Assembly: GCF_027942865.1 (NCBI RefSeq)
Contig: NC_134519.1
Location: forward strand, 22,168,248 to 22,232,247
Direction of reading: 5' to 3'
Source of the DNA: Odontesthes bonariensis
Taxonomy: Eukaryota; Chordata; Actinopteri; Atheriniformes; Atherinopsidae
Length of the DNA: 64,000 nt
Part shown: positions 1 to 13,299 of the stretch, piece by piece
Position numbering within the stretch: the first letter of the stretch is position 1
Layout of the letters: each line of letters begins with the position of its first letter
Program-made: the position numbers and the translations under genes
Notes under the pieces: model-generated
The model's database searches: none
Told to the model about the DNA's origin: nothing
The model's input: the letters and a program-made list of their open reading frames with translations, nothing else

Positions 1-469
1 TTTCAGCATCACTTTTGGATAGGGTGGCCCAGATCCATGTTATATTACATAAATGAAAGACTTTACGTTTTTTTACTGTTTATTCACACACTCATCAGTC
101 ATCAATCATGAAATTAAATACATGTGTACAGTACACATTTTCATAGTGTGAAAGGGTCACCGAAAGGAAGCTACTTAAAGCTTCTGTTAGGGGCCCAGTT
201 TTCTACAATAAAGTGGTTATAGACAAGATATGGGCCGGATAGTGTTTTCTAATATGACAACAGACACAATAGATCATCCCTGCTTTCTGGTTACATTAGA
301 TTAGTTGATATGGTCATGGTATAATGGCAAAGATTTATGCAGCACTAATGGAGAGAAATCAATAGAATAAACATTGGGGCATTAATCAATTCACACATAA
401 GGTAATTTCTTGATAATATCAGTAAGTTAATTGCATGATGATAGGAGGTTTTTTTTCGCTTTTTCTAAA

Positions 470-1530
470 AGATGGAGAAGGAATGTGACATTTTTAGTCT
501 GATAGAAGAATGAAACTCAGACCACGATCAGGCACGTATTACTTTCTTTTGAAGAATTTCTAGCTTTTTTTAGGTGGGTTGGAAATGTGTTACACAATAT
601 TATATTACAATAATCTAAATGAGACTCAAATAAAGTTTTATATGAGTTGAGAAGTACAGGGAATGGAAGAGAGCTGACTCTCCATTTATTTTGGGACAAA
701 TTTTTTTAATTTTTTTTATTGGAACGGAATACAATGTAGTTTGTAGGAGGAGAACTGAACGGAATACAAGTTCATTTGGAATTCTTGTGGGCAAGAAACC
801 AGTTTGTGTCGTCATCAAATTATACTTGATGTAATACAGACAGGGATTTAACAAAGTCACTTATATACAGACTAAAAAGAGGTGGCCATGGGATGGAACC
901 CTGGAAGAGCCCATGACTGATGATTTGAGATCATTTACATAAACACTGCGGTGTCTTCCATACAGATATCTACTCAACCAATCTTTTGCTGGAAATTTCA
1001 TCAGCTCCAGCTGAATTCGTACTGTTCATATTTATAATGATTTTATGAACTTCATCACAATCAGTTGGCTTCAGAAAGAAAGAGCTTGGAGAAGTACCCG
1101 ATAGGTAATGTTTAAAAGAGGCACTCCGAGGAAGGGAGATTTTTTTATATAGGGTTTCTCCAGTGGAGATGAAATGATTATCACATTTTTTGAGTTTGTT
1201 TCTATATTCACTGATGTAAATTCATATTATTCATGTTTGGATTTTTTACGTAGCGTTTATGCAATTTATTTTTGTGCTTAATAGATTTTGAATGGTTGTA
1301 TGACATATGACAGTCTGTAATTTCTTTCGTCAGAGTGTCAAATGCAGCATCAGCATCGCTACAATTGTAAATTCTTGTCCATGCCACTCCAGAGATCTGT
1401 TTGATATGAAAACTAAAAGAGTAATCCCGGTCAAAAAATACTCCAAGGTTCATCTCGGTAGAACTGGAAACCAAGGTAATACCTTCCAGAGTAACTAAGG
1501 GCCAAAATGCTGCAAACACCAATCAAACTG
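470..1530 (-). mobile_element. Decayed LINE (jockey/I/Nimb-like) fragment
   Basis: Read on the minus strand, this stretch carries broken pieces of a non-LTR reverse transcriptase in the expected order. Near 1270-1210 lies a basic segment of the KHKNKLHKRYVKNP type that precedes the RT domain in such elements. At about 1000-860 there is a WLSRYLYGRHRSV segment. Near 800 an FDDDTNWFLAHK segment stands where the YADD catalytic motif belongs. At about 620-540 comes the C-terminal FESHLDYCN segment. Stops and frameshifts lie between all pieces, so it is dead. The clade assignment is by motif resemblance only. Confidence 0.65.
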
Positions 1531-2141
1531 AATAGAATGCAATAGGTATATGTAAATATATATATTCATGGAGTGGATTTATAATTACTCGAGCATTAGC
1601 AAATCACGGACAAAGTTGCTAATTGTTTTCTTAAAAAGCATCCCGAGAGAACCACAAGGGTTGAACTGTTGTTTAGCTGAAACTTTACAAAGCAAGAAAA
1701 TAGGTCATCACTTGTTTCAAGTTACCCATTGATGGAAGAAGTGTGTATTTCTCAGCTGGCTTGTCAGGGTAGTTTCTTTGATGGATACAAATAACTAACA
1801 TGTAGGACACAGTCGCAACGCTTTTATTCAAATGAAATGGCAGAACAGAATACACCAGTTTGGAATCCACGTGTCCTTATCAACATCCTCATCTAACAAA
1901 GATGAGCTTCCATATCTCACTCTGATAGGCCACGTAAACACCCCTGAGGGGTGGAGTTACAGCCTTGGGGCTCTTTGGTATTTGCTGAAACAATAAAGCA
2001 CCTGTGGTCTCCTCTGAGAGGGAGAAAGAGAGCAAACAGGAGTGAAAAAAAAAGTTCAATTTAAGTCTGAGCTGCTGCCCCGAAGTCACTTTGAGAAACA
2101 GCATCACACATCTCTCCCCCGGGCAGAAAACCCCCAAAAGC

Positions 2142-5100
2142 ATGGGAACAATGCAGTTAAGGATGTTAAAACTTCTGCTTTTACTTGTCTCTACAGGGGT
2201 AAGTTATGACAATTTATTCACATAGTTTTATTGATTGAATCGCAAGTGTTTTGACAATTTGCCAACACAGAGAAGAACCTCATTGTGCAGCAGATGCCAC
2301 TTTTTCCTATCTTTTATTTCATTAGATATTTTCTCTATCCAGATAAGAAACAGTGTGTATTGGACGGATTTTTGAAACAAATGAACACAGGCTCTTTGAG
2401 TGTATCTGCTTTCAACGAGTGCGTGTGGCGGCCCCAGCCTTAGCTCAATAGACAAATTCATTCCGACCTGAAAGAAATACCTGCGCTGAGAAGGCCTGAA
2501 ATCTGTGTTGAGTGAAGGTAATGTGCAGCCTGCTGCCTCTCTTGCTCTGAGAATATGATACAGGGTATAATGTGGAATACCTACAGTTTGCTACCTCTGC
2601 AATTACGCCCTGTCACTCATCATCCAGATATTTTCTTGTTTCACTCATTAACCTGCTATGTTATCTCATTTTCAGATATGCACAGCTCAAAATGGTAAGT
2701 AATTCTCTATCTTTTTGTTTTGCTTTTCAAAGATTCTTCATGGCAAGTTCAAACAAAGGGCGTTATCTCTTAAAAACGCGCTACAATGATTCTGAAAACA
2801 ACCCAAATGTGCACACTTTGCTTTATTTTCACCTCAAATCTGAATACGAAATATTTCCATCGGCACTCAGAAGTAATTTTGAATTAAATCCAACATTTCT
2901 CTCGCTTTATCTACCTCAGACATCACGCTGTCAGTGTTTACGGTGACATCAAAGAGTATGACTGTGCAGTGGAGCGGTCTCACTGGTGCCAGCTCCTACA
3001 AGATTACAGCGACCCCCAAGAACTCTCCAGAGCAACCGGTCTTTGCTCAGTTCAGCGGCAACACCGTGATGGGCTCAGTTAACTCCCTGTCACCAAACAC
3101 AGTGTACACCATGCAGTTGGAAGCCATGGACAATGCCCTCAATGTCCTCAGCAGTGCAGAGACTGAGGAGACAACAGGTCAGTAACAGAAGCAGACCCAG
3201 AAGTAGAGCCACAGAGGAGCTGCGCTGTCAGAAAATGACCTGCATTAAGAGGCAGAATGACCCCCTTTAACATAAATATATCTGTCATATGTGAGCAGTA
3301 TGTTGTAATTGGCTTAGTGTACTTTAAGGTGGTTTTGTTGAAAGTGCAACATTATATTTCAATAGTGCTAAAACACTTCAAAATGACTTTGAAATTTCTA
3401 CTTATAAAGTCAATGATCATACAGTACATCACTGTTTCCTAAAAAGGTTGCGACACTGGGTGAAATGTAAATGAGAACAAACACACGCACAATCAGACTC
3501 TACTTTGAATTAGCTACAGTGACCCAACCTTTTTTAGGAGATGAAGGTTATGTATATATTTAATTACACACAATTAATTTCAATATATTTATTTTTTTAC
3601 CAGTTACAACTGTAAATCTTTAAAGTGAACTATTTGGGCTATGGTAACGATTAAAGTATTAAGGAGACGTGTCCTGTTTTTTGATAAAGCAACAAATTTG
3701 ATCGTTAGATTAAAAAGAATACAAGGAAATGATTAATTTCACTACTTATTCGTGAGTTGTTCTTATATTTTGCAAACACAAGTTTAATCTGTAAAGTAAA
3801 TAGTTACCACAGCATTCAAATAATTGCACTTGAGTGAAAAGTGGAACATTTATTTAATTAATTTAACATTAAATGAACCTTTTCACAGGAGATGAACACA
3901 GTGAGACTTATTAGATCCTTATTTAGGTGAGGATGGGAGCTTCCCTCTACCATCAAAGTCCTGTCAGTTATTTATACTACCCTGAAACACAACCCAATAT
4001 CATGCCATGGTTACCATGGTTTTAGACAAGCTGCAGCCAGAATGTGATAGAATGGCTGTCAGAGAGGAGTAAAAGTGAATAAACAGTATCAAAGAATATG
4101 ACACTTTAGAGAATTTAGAGTCCATGAAGTAAAAAGGAAAACAAACAGATACATATTATTTATACTTATATACTAAGCAAAGTAGAGTTGAGTAAATGTA
4201 CTCAGTAGAGGTAAATGAATCTACATAAGACGAGCAGTTATCTTTAAACCTTTTGTTTTTTACTCCTTTTTTTGTGTAATATTTTGACATCCGTATCTCT
4301 TTGTGATTTGCTCTGCAGCTCCTGATGTGCCCAGCATTGACCAGGCCTACTCGAAAAACAGCGACAGCATCACTGTTGAGTTCACAGAGGTTTCTGGGGC
4401 AACCAGCTACATCCTAAGGGCAGTGTCAAAGATGGGGGATTTCTTCTCTGAGACCAACGTGAACGGCTCTGCTGGCACTGTGGAGCAGCTCCAGCCCTAC
4501 ACCGACTACATTCTGAGTGTCATATCCGTCAACTCAGGGGGAAGAAGCCAACCGTCATACCCCACTGAGGCCAGGACAGGTACCAGTCCCTAACATATCA
4601 CATTCTGTGTATCTCAGATACTGAACAAAGACAGATAAAAAACATTGTACATATTTTACCGTCAGGACGAACAATACTGTTACAACTAAAGTCTTTTCAG
4701 TCCACTCTCACTTGTCCAGACAGTACACATTATGAGTTTACTCAATAAGGTAATCAGTGTATGAAGCGTGAAATGCAGCCTTTATGTTGTTCCCGTCAAA
4801 CAATAACGTGTTATCTCATTCCGTCAGCAATAACGGATCATCGTTTCACTGCCCATTGTCACGGATTTCTACTTGTTGTTGCGAACGCAAGAGGGTGGAA
4901 ACTTTATCCAACCTTCTGTACTGTACCATTTTCATAACATGAAAAGAGAAACCATGAGAACTGGGTTGTCTCCATGCCTGAAAGTAAATGAATGAAATAC
5001 GATCCCAGTAAAATTGTTTCATACTCCATAAAAAAAGAATTGGCAAAGACAGAGTTGAATTAGGGAATATCAATGGGTTTTTCTTGCTTTGTTTTTCTTT

Positions 5101-8100
5101 TATTTCAACTCATTGCTCTCTTCGTGACCTTGTTTCTAGTTGTAATGGCACCAAAGTTGAACAAATCCTCCCCCAGCAACGACACCATCTTTGTGACCTG
5201 GGCCCCCGTGAAACACGCCGTCCTCTACACGCTGTGCATCATCAGAGAGGACTCCAACACCCGCCTCAAACTGAACACCACTGACACAGCGATGACTTTT
5301 GACAATCTCGAAGCAGGAACTACCTACTGTATCAAAAGCACGGCCTGGGACGCTGAGGGTCGCACTGGTGATGACCTCACCGTCTGCCAGATCACACGTA
5401 AGCACCAAGTACACTGATAAACATGTGAATTTAAGTCTGCACCACACAAACCTGATAAATAACTGGCTGGTAACGTTCTGGTATCTCTTCCAGGTCCTCT
5501 AAGCCCAGATGTGACACATGTCCAAGTGACTCAAGGTCGTGCTCTTGGTATTGCTGTCTACTGGGTGTCAGTGCAGGGAGCCAAGAGCTACATGGGTTGG
5601 ACTTCTAGTGGCCAAAACTGTTCCACGGAAAATAATTATTGTTACATCATACCCGCAGAGTGCGGCCAGAACCACTCTGTCTCCGTCACAGCCTACAACG
5701 ACGCTGGACCCAGCAGCCCCTCACAACCAGCTGACTACATTACATGTGGGCTAATCACACCCAACCACAGTCATGTGCATGTACTTGCAGTCATGAAAAA
5801 GACAGTACCCCCTCTTTCAATTCCTCAAGGTTTTATGTATCAGGATATAACCGAAAATAATCTGTTCCTTACCAGGTCTTTAATTAGGTAAAATGCAACC
5901 TCAGATAAACTGCTACAACCAAATACATTTCAATAACTGATCGTCAGCAGGTGTGAGCGACTCCAGTTTGCCAGTCTGGAGCATCCAGGTGTGTGTCAAC
6001 ACAATGCCAAAGAGGGGAGACATCAGCAATTATCTTAAAGAAGCAACTGTTGCTGCCCATCAATCTGGGAAGGGTTAATGAGGTCATTTAAAAATAATTT
6101 AGAATCCATCATTCTACAGTGAGAAGGATTATTCACAAGGGGTAAACATTCAAGAAATTCAGCTGTAAATCTCCCAGGAGCGGACATCTCAGCAAGTTCA
6201 CCCCAAGTGTGCAAAGCTTGTAGAAACTTCATCTCATTTTCTACAGGCCTCAGTTACATGTTAAATGTACATTTAGAAAAAAGACTGCACAACTATGCTT
6301 TGTTTGGAACGGATGCAGGAGAAAACCCACAGGTTTGCAAAGCTGTATCTGAACAAACTAAAAGACTTCTAGAACAATGTCATGTCGACAGACAAGATGA
6401 AAATGCAGATGTTGATATAATCTTGATACATACAACCTTAAAATTGAAAGAAGGGCTACTTTAATTTTCACATGACTGCATATAGATTTGTCCTATCAAG
6501 ATCTTTTATGTTTAGAATAGTAAATACAGCATTTTTTTAAACATGCGTTCTTGGTTTTCCAGCTGCAAATAACTGGAAGTGTCAGCAAGAAAGCAAATAA
6601 GTATATAATCCTCTCTTATATTCCTTTTTATGACAGACCCCTGTCCCCCAGAAAACATCTGGGTGGAGGAGCCCACCGCTGGTAACTGCTCGGTGGTGTG
6701 GGAAGAAGTGCCCCTGGTGGAGTACTATGTGGCTTTTATAAAGAGGGACGATGGGACGGAGAAGTCATGCAACACCACTGATACCACCTGCACTTTTTTT
6801 TGCATGTGTGGCTACACCTACCTCACCAGCGTGTTCCCCTACAACCAGGCCGGCACCAGCCTTTACGCGCATGTCCGCAACTACACCACCAGTGAGATCA
6901 TAGCACCCTCAATTCTTCAAGTCACGCTCTTGTACAAAATGTGATATCAAACATCGTTATAAGTATCGAGTACTTTATATTACATTATCATGTATAACTA
7001 CTGTGCGCCACAGCTTCTTAAATAACCATTGTACTAAAAGAAACACTCCACCTCTTTCTTTTTATAACTGGCTTTTCTTTTTCTTTTCTTTCCTTCTCTT
7101 TTCTTTTCTTTGTCACCGTATTCCATGGCTCAAAGGTTTTGGCAGCTTGTTCTAAAATCTTAGATCTATGAACTTCCCTGAAATGTCCACCATTTCATTG
7201 TTTTGAAAATACGCCTTTTCAAGGAAGAAACTTTGGGATATAATGACGGTAAAAGCACAGGTGTAAATCATACTGTATTAGGTGTGCCACCTCTTTTAAT
7301 ATAGCGCTGGTTCAGCGGTACATCTTTGAGGGGAAATGAAACCGATCCATCATGTCTGTGGTTACATTTTCTGATCAGTGAAATGTTTGCTTCTTATCCT
7401 ACAGAACACAACTCAACAAAAGAACAATGGACCCAAGTTTCAAATACAAGCAGCATTATGCCAAAAATGCTCTGATTTGAATGTAAAATCGAACATTTTT
7501 CGAAAAGGTTCATTTACAAATCTTAATCATTTTTCCTATCTGCACTTCTTCTTCCCCCTGCGTCATCCCACTCCCAGTTCCTTGCTGTCCACAGGATGTT
7601 ACCGTAAAGCTGGTTTCCACAGAGACCCTGGAGGTCATGTGGTCACCAGTCAAAGGGGCCGAGCTGTACGAGACCACAGCAGCACAGACTAATCACATCA
7701 TCCACTGTAATGACACATCGCCAGTGTGCGCACTCTCAGATTTGAGGTGTAACACGGCTTATTCTGTGACCGTGACACCTTGCAGTGAGTTACGAGGATG
7801 CAACCGGACGTGTACCCCACACACACATGAAACAGGTATTGTGAGGTTACTTCAAAATACACAAGAGATAAATGAAGAATAGGATTTTATATCATGAATT
7901 CACATGAAACACGCACACAAAACGAAAAAAAGGAAATATAACTCTTTGAGATAAGTTAAAGTTAAGACAGGTGAGACACATCAAAGTAGGCCTACTACAA
8001 TACCCTAGAATGTATGAAATAAATAAATAAATAAATAAATAAATGTATGAATAAACGTTTACTCTGCATCTTTTTGCATTTTTGGAACAACAACTTCTTT

Positions 8101-10554
8101 TTTTATCCCGCCTGCCCTGCTGTAGCTCCCTGCGCTCCAGAGATCCTGAACATGATGCAGACCGGCAATTCATCTTACAGAGTCTTCGTCACCACACCCA
8201 ACTCCCCTAGTACAAACTACACCATCACTGCCACCGGACGCACCAACAAACATACGTGCCAGTCCAAAAATAACTCCTGTGAGCTCACACAGCTGCCCTG
8301 TGGCTCAACCTATGAGGTCGTAGCGGTGGCCAATACAGCAGTGGGGAAAAGTCTACCTGGATTCAGTAAAACTTTGGAAACAGGTACGTCTGTATTTTTT
8401 CTGATTACATTTTAAGTTTATACAGCCAAAAAAGTGCACCGTTCAAACTTTAGCAGAAAGGTGTCCAGAGGAAAAAAAAAGCTCACTTTTGGCATGAATC
8501 TCAGGATTATCTGAAAGGCTTCTTCTCTCAAATGTGTTGTCTTTTATGCTCGCATGGCTGCAGACTAAATTTATCATCTGTGTAACTGAGTTATTTGAAC
8601 TATGGTGATGACTTGTGACACAAAACAAAAGCCTCACAAATGCAAACTCTAGCATTTTGAAAAACACTTTTTTTTTGCTTTTTGTTCCTTCTCCAAAGGT
8701 CCCTGCTGCCCCGCATCAGTGAATGTGACCCAGGTCACCCAAGCTATGACCAATGTAACGTGGTCACCCGGCAGTGGAGCTCGCTCTTACATTGCCACCC
8801 TGACGTCCCCACGTGGACACGCCAAATGTCACACTCTGGATGCCCACTGCCTGATGGGGTGCATCACCTGTGGCACCAACTACAGCGTCCACCTGGAAGC
8901 CATCAGCAGCACAGGACACAAGTCAGAGTGCAAATACCACGGATTCTCATCCAGTGAGAACAAATACATACTTACAGACATTTATCTATTTCAAGGAAAA
9001 AAATTGTAAACCCGAAGTTAAGTCACAAGAACAAATATGAAAAAGTTAGATCATTAACATAAATCTAAAATAATGCATCCTTTGTTGTAGGTGCCTGCTG
9101 TCCAACAGGTGTCAAGCTCTATCGCCGGACCAATAACTCACTCAGGGTGTACTGGCGCTCTCCGGGCCCTCAGGCCCATAATCACACAGTAGAGCTGTAC
9201 GGGACAGGAGCCAACTATACCTGCATCGCAGCTGCAGGCAGCATGTACTGTGATATCCAGGAGGAAACATGTGGGGATGTCTACACTGTCGTGGCGGCAC
9301 CAGTGGGACAGTACGGGATCAAAGTCACCTTCTGCCAGCCCAGAACATACTCAGGTGGGTCATCTGTGAACTCTGATATGATTAACAAAGCACATTCCAA
9401 TTTGGGGAGACAATATAAGAGTCCGGATACATTTGTTGATTTCTTTTATCTTCTCAGTTCCCTGTCCAGGAAGTAATGCTGGGATGGGTGAGTATCAACT
9501 GTCGACACTATGGGTGTTTAGTTAAATATTCAATTTCTTGCCAAAAGTTAAATGGAAAAGTTTCTACACTTTTATGGCTGTGCGATAAACATGAAGCTGC
9601 ATCTAGAGGTCTGTTAGCCTAGCTCAGCATGACGACTAGAATCTAGGATAACTGCAATGTGCCCATGAGTTGTATGTTTATGCAGGCAGGCATGACGGCG
9701 GAGGATAATGTGACCTCTTACGATAATGTGGTCGTAAGAGTAACTGCAGATAAAGGGTAAAAGTGGCATCCATGAAAAGTTACAGGACGTATTAAAAAAT
9801 AAATAAAAAAGGTTTTTAGCCCTGACCATGAAGGCTTTCTAACTCTTACTAACTAGTTTTGACTTCTTACCCTGATGAAGTGAAGTGCCCAAAGCCAACC
9901 CGGAACTGACAGAGTTCCACAGTAACATTTTGTGTTCACATGTCACTGAGGCAACCAGAAAGATGGTGAAGGTGACAGCCGTGTTGGTAAAAGAACACTT
10001 TCAGTCCTGCATGATCATTTTTAAACTGTAACTAATTGTTGTTATTACCTAAACCCAACCAGGAAGTGACAAGAGTGTTTTAGTAAAGTGTTGTTCATTG
10101 ACTGAAATGAAAAAACAGTTGTCATATCTTTGCTTTGATCACGCATCACACAAAGTCGTAAGGTTGAAGCCCTGATATGATATAGGTGATATTTAACAGT
10201 ATAAAGAAATGAACTACTACATGGTGGTATCGTTTGGAGGACTTGCAGTAACATAATCGCATACAAGCACTGTCAAAGCTCACTTAGTGTTACTGTATAT
10301 ATGGTTTGCGAAATCCTTTTTAAAGGAAAAACCTGTCTCAGTTTTGTTTATTTCATCATTCACCATAAGTTAAGCAAACCAGCCCCCACTTCATACTTGT
10401 TCACCTTTGGCAAGAAAGTGAATAAGTTAACAACATTTCTTATGAATGTAATTCAATTATGAGCTTCTAATTTAAAAAAAAAAACACAACTGTACTGAAA
10501 CGTCTTCTTTCTCTCTCTCAAGTGGTCTCCCGTGGAAGACGAAGTGTGAAGTAA
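2142..10554 (+). CDS. fndc7: Fibronectin type III domain-containing protein 7 (13 coding exons)
   Basis: Predicted secreted protein of 818 aa with nine FN3 domains; molecular function is not established. Exons: 2142-2198 (signal peptide, MLKLLLLLV core), 2676-2694 (19 nt, ICTAQN), then one FN3 domain per exon at 2920-3177, 4319-4579, 5140-5397, 5494-5745, 6637-6891, 7578-7835, 8126-8383, 8699-8953 and 9091-9354, then 9458-9487 and 10523-10554 (stop TAA). Every domain exon is phase 1-1 and the total is an exact multiple of three with no internal stop. Domains 1-2 have no cysteine and domain 3 has three; domains 4-9 carry the Cys-rich pattern (SCN...TTC..., CG.xY). The first domain, with VTSKSMTVQWSGLTGASSYK, strongly resembles vertebrate FNDC7 as I remember it. 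I chose the start at 2142 because it gives a signal peptide; the in-frame ATGs at 2151 and 2163 would also do. N-glycosylation sequons are frequent. Confidence 0.9.
6000..6440 (+). mobile_element. Tc1-like transposase remnant in fndc7 intron 6
   Basis: The plus strand reads as pieces of a Tc1 transposase DNA-binding region: AAHQSGKG near 6050, then an HHSTVRK-like stretch, then SQQVHPK near 6190 where the family has a PSKFTP segment. Further on is RLHNYALFGT (about 6283-6312), resembling the KRLNKYGLFGR segment. Frames are interrupted and the catalytic part is missing. It is a fossil with no bearing on the host gene except intron length. Confidence 0.7.
8018..8044. repeat. (AAAT)n microsatellite
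   Basis: About six uninterrupted AAAT units lie in fndc7 intron 8, roughly 80 bases before the exon 9 acceptor. Confidence 0.9.
9458..10554 (+). other. fndc7: fndc7 terminal micro-exons with basic tail
   Basis: The 30-nt exon 9458-9487 encodes VPCPGSNAGM. It opens like an FN3 domain (PCP) but stops after ten residues. It is spliced over 1 kb to 10523-10554, encoding VVSRGRRSVK and the stop. RGRR followed by S fits the furin consensus R-X-(K/R)-R. A GT-AG-like donor (GGTAAGTT) lies just after the stop at about 10559, so a 3'UTR intron joining near 11188 is possible. The giant paralogue has a similar VVTQDRRRRD exon at the same relative place, which supports this as a real shared ending. Confidence 0.75.
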
Positions 10555-11040
10555 CTGCGGTAAGTTTCTTATTTCTCAACCGCCATCCAGATCCCAAACA
10601 CACTGGATGTGAGACGATCACACAGAAACCCTGTTACATAACAGCCTGAGACCAACAGCACACGTTCCTTTACATCGTGCTGTCGATTGTGAAAGAAATG
10701 GATAAAAGCTGTTTACATGTGACTCATCCATGATGTCGCCTCGCAAAATGAAGGGTATCTTGTGACAGCATCATAAGCAGCCGTAAACTAGCTGTACTGG
10801 GGTAGAACAATGAGAGTGAATGTTTGAGCGGAACAAAAGGGTGCAGGAGAGTGTTTTGGCTGATCTATGTCTGCTTTTACCTCTGGGACTTTCACCTCTG
10901 TTGCATCCCTTTTACCTTCGGGACTTGTTGGATACCTGTGATGGTAATGAGGAGAACGTGACTCAGGTAAAAGCAGATGGAGATCTGCTGCGGGAACGTG
11001 ATTTGGACATCTCATTGTGTTTTTGTTGAGTGATTGAAAG

Positions 11041-11046
11041 AATAAA
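11041..11046 (+). terminator. fndc7: Candidate fndc7 polyadenylation signal
   Basis: AATAAA lies 487 bases after the fndc7 stop and would end an unspliced 3'UTR. If the putative 3'UTR intron (donor about 10560, acceptor about 11188) is used, the next AATAAA at 11898-11903 would serve instead. Transcript data are needed to choose. Confidence 0.45.
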
Positions 11047-12009
11047 CTCAGCTGTCTTCTGACTTATAGTGTAGAAAGTTTAACAAAGCATTAGGTCAAG
11101 CTGGTTATGAGCACTTATACTTCCATGATTTATAATAAACAGTTTTTTCCATCAAGTCATCTTTTATATTTCTCTTTTGACTTACAGAGAACACTGTCCA
11201 CCACCAACACAGCAACAAGGATAGACGACTGTGTTCACACCAGTGGAAACTGTAAAGATCCAAGGCACACACATGGAATATTTGACAAATTGTTCATGGA
11301 AATCGCTGACAAGAGAAAAAAAAACAAAGCCATACAGTAGACAGTAAAAAGAAAGGATCGGGGAAAAATTTACTATGAACATTCACTCAGCATATTTGAA
11401 AATTATTTTTAGTTTTGCTGCTTTCGAAGGAATGCATTTTTGCTGTAAATTTAGGAATTACAAATATAATTTCAGTGCAACTTGATGTAACCTCAACATT
11501 TAATGGTAAAAATGAACAAAAAGCAGCCGAACTTGGAAAAAGCAAAAGCCGACACATAAAAGTTTGGCGAACAGAAATGTAAAATCCATGCGGCCCTTTT
11601 ATTCTGGCAAATGGGTTGAAAATCCTCACAGCAGTGATCATTTAAAGGTGAAATAATATATTAGGACCTCTCCAAGTAGAAGACCTCCATATGGCTGCAG
11701 TTCGACATGTCTCCTGTTTGGAGGCCTACAGTAAAAGGGAGTAAACGTGAAAGTGGAACAGAAGGAATAGATCTTGTCTGCCTGGAGTCATGCATGCCTG
11801 TCCTGTGGAAGATACATCCGATCATGTTGCTGGAGAAAGATTCAGTGTTACCTCCACTTTCACTGGATACGTTTGCTCCCACTTGACGGATGAGAACAAT
11901 AAAGCACAACGTTTTTGCATCCCAACACATCGTGCTGTGAATCATTTTATGTGACTGCTTTTTTTAAGAAGTAGAGTTCAGTTCATTACAATCATATATA
12001 AGGTCCATC

Positions 12010-13295
12010 CAAATGAATTGGACAACATGAAATAAATTTTATTTTACTTTACGATGTTGAAATTATTGCAAGTTTTCTAATTAAGTGCAGTGTATCATTT
12101 GTCATGACATTAAACTTGTACTATTCTTTTTATTGTTTAAATTTCCATAATTTGAAGAATTTACCTTTTTATAATGTAGCAGGGAGGCACTAGGACACAA
12201 GCACACTCTACACATGTTTACCACTGTGTCGCATCTTGTTTTACACCTGGGAAATGAGGCGGCCACGTGCTGGATCTTCGGAGAAAAATGTTGACCCATT
12301 CCTGTCTGATAGGATTCCAGCTGCTCACCAGTCTTATGTCTTCTTTGTCGTATTTTGTGTTTCGTGATCCTCAAAATGTTTTCAGTTGGTCAAAGGCCAG
12401 TCCAGCATTCAGGCTCTTCTACTTCAAAGCAATGCTGCTGTAATAGATGTGGTATGTGGTGTAGCATTGTCTTGCTGAAATGTGTGAGGCCTTCTCTGAA
12501 AAGGACATTATTTGAAACCTGTATACACCTTTGAGCATTGGTAGTTCCTTTCTAGATGTACAGGCTGTCAGTTCCATAGGCCCTAATGCATTCCCATACC
12601 ATTAGAGATGCAGGCTTTTGAACTGAATGTTGATTATAAGCCAGATGGTTCCATCTCCTCTTTAGTCTGGAGATGCAGTGTCCAGACTAAAGTGTCCAGA
12701 ACTTCAAATTAAGATTTGTCTGACCGCAGATCAGTTTTTCCCTTTGCCTCAATCCATTTGAAATGAGCTTTTGTCCAGAGAAGAAGACAGTGTCTCTGGA
12801 TCATGTTTACAAATGGCTCCTTTTTTGTATGATAGAGCTTTAACTTGCGTTTTTTTAACGGAACAGTGAACTGAGTTCACAGACAATGATTTCTGGTAGT
12901 GTTCCCGAGCCCACGCAGTGATTTCCATGGTAGAATAATGCCTGTTTTCAATGCAGTGTTGCCCAAGGGCCTGAAGATTAAAGGCATCCAAAACTGATAT
13001 TTCAGTCATGTTCCTTTTGCACAGAGAGGACCTCAGATTCTCTGAATATTTTGATGATATGTATCATGTAGTGCAGATGATAGAATATCCAAAGTCTTCA
13101 CAATTTTACATTTTTTTACTTCAAAGCGTCCGTGTTGGTGCCATCGAATTCAAGATCAGCTGCTATTTTTTCTTGATACAGTTTTCGATGCTCCTTTGTG
13201 TCAAATCACTGCATTTTGCATTTGTTTATGTCTTACACAGCATCCTAGCTTTTTTTGGAATTGGTGTTGATTTCATCTTTCTAAAAAGTTGCTTT
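12010..13295 (-). mobile_element. Tc1/mariner (IS630-type) DNA transposon fossil
   Basis: The minus strand carries most of a Tc1-family transposase gene in order. At about 13030-12990 are remnants of the RFRESGE-like helix-turn-helix. At about 12985-12800 is an LDAFNLQALGQHC...EITAWAREHYQKSLSVN region. The catalytic middle follows in broken frames, then the C-terminal KHKIRQRRHKTGEQLESY segment (about 12362-12310). The fossil is frameshifted and has lost usable coding capacity. Both ends (about 12010-12030 and 13240-13290) keep weak inverted similarity around a CCAA...TTGG core, probably the terminal repeats. The exact limits are approximate. Confidence 0.8.
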
Positions 13296-13299
13296 TCCA

